This document shows positions 63,515-64,000 of a stretch of DNA of 64,000 bases, one piece after another. The notes under the pieces were generated by a model that was given only the letters and a program-made list of their open reading frames with translations, was not told the origin of the DNA and did no database searches. How positions within the stretch are numbered: position 1 is the stretch's first letter; every line of letters starts with the position of its first letter. Made by a program: the position numbers and the translations under genes. Source of the stretch: Strongylocentrotus purpuratus (Eukaryota > Echinodermata > Echinoidea > Camarodonta > Strongylocentrotidae); assembly GCF_000002235.5 (NCBI RefSeq), contig NW_022145611.1, forward strand, positions 22,047,298-22,111,297, given 5' to 3'.

Positions 63515-64000
63515 AAAGAAGGAGAGGAGGAAAGAGAAAGCTGTCTCAGAAGGGTTTGGGGTCATTCACCCATTCAACAGCTCTTTAATACTACATCCTA
63601 ACGCTCTGGAGACTTAAGCGTTTTCTCAGCCTGTTGCATTTCCTTCATATAGCTTCCACAGCTTTTATTTATGATTGAATCAGGTTTTGAATAAAATATC
63701 TTGGTTCTTATATTCAAAATTTAGTATAGCATTATTGTTAATTTAATTTGTTATGTCAGTAGACTTTGCTAATGATTTTTACTAGAGAGATGGATGAAAG
63801 GAAATTTTTGATATATGAACAAATAAAATGTAAATATTTCTAAAGAACATTATGACATGAAGTTTTTATAGGCTTCTACCAACCTCAAACTGTAGTAAGC
63901 AAGCTTTAAAGGCAAAGCGGGAAGGGGAGAGCTCGAGATTGAGAGGGACAGACAGAGAGAGAGAGAGGTCGGATGGGAGGGCAAAAGAGATGAAAAGTGA
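59931..64000. other. Intron stretch with CT/GA tracts
   Basis: No gene recognised. It holds a short duplicated GGAATTTGAACTTGA motif at about 61497-61545, pyrimidine-rich DNA at about 61600-61835 and a purine tract at 63442-63521, with further GA repeats at the window's end. ORFs of 90-115 codons here are low-complexity products of these tracts. Confidence 0.55.
63442..63521. repeat. (GA)n microsatellite
   Basis: GGGAGAGGGGAGAGGGAGAG leading into uninterrupted AGAGAG and then AAAGAGA variants. Confidence 0.94.

Larger units (their letters stand above)
50213..64000 (+). other. Downstream intron of the KIF26-like gene (3' end outside window)
   Basis: Starts at the GTATGG donor after exon B and runs beyond the window for at least 13.8 kb. 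An exon continuing the split Arg codon with a KIF26-like AAQKLN sequence was looked for and not found. The one short segment with convincing splice sites (59801-59880) does not resemble KIF26. Confidence 0.68.

Noticed and set aside
1..64000. CRISPR arrays, operons, phage or retroviral genes
   Set aside because: No spaced identical repeats with unique spacers, no reverse transcriptase, integrase or capsid-like frames, and the splice architecture is eukaryotic.

Overview
The window is a eukaryotic, intron-dominated stretch of an animal genome. It is AT-rich and full of GA/CT microsatellites, with almost no long open reading frames. An echinoderm, most likely a sea urchin, is suggested by four things: a TU-like foldback transposon, (AAT)n tails running into an ATCCGCTTTTACATC-type sequence, a tRNA-derived SINE, and recurrent TAGGCCTA palindromes. 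The species assignment is inference; I could not run a search.

Only two protein-coding exons are well supported. Both are on the + strand and both fit one gene, a KIF26-type (kinesin-11 / VAB-8-like) atypical kinesin. Exon A (27889-28341, 151 codons) carries the CxxC block that precedes the motor in KIF26A/B. Exon B (49956-50212, 85 codons plus 2 bases) ends in the conserved TGSSAAASFFAR segment just upstream of the motor domain. They splice in frame (phase 0) across a 21.6-kb intron. The window therefore lies inside the N-terminal, pre-motor part of a very large gene. The 5' exons lie before position 1 or are unrecognised in the first 27.9 kb, and the motor exons lie beyond position 64000.

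Layout: 1-27888 is upstream intron, with a 1.9-kb near-perfect foldback element at 15158-17056 and a nested pair of inverted-repeat elements at 23605-24277. Then come exon A at 27889-28341 and a 21.6-kb intron. That intron has a second copy of the inner 24-kb element about 100 bp past the donor, a tRNA-derived SINE on the minus strand (42588-42852), and a cluster of GC/CpG-rich blocks (43150-44170). Exon B follows at 49956-50212, then at least 13.8 kb of downstream intron. This last stretch contains short tandem duplications, CT/GA tracts and one short CpG-rich segment with good splice sites (59801-59880) that could be an unannotated exon.

I see no rRNA, functional tRNA, CRISPR, operon, viral gene or bacterial-type system. 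The items most worth follow-up are the foldback element, the nested element family, and the two candidate cryptic exon regions.
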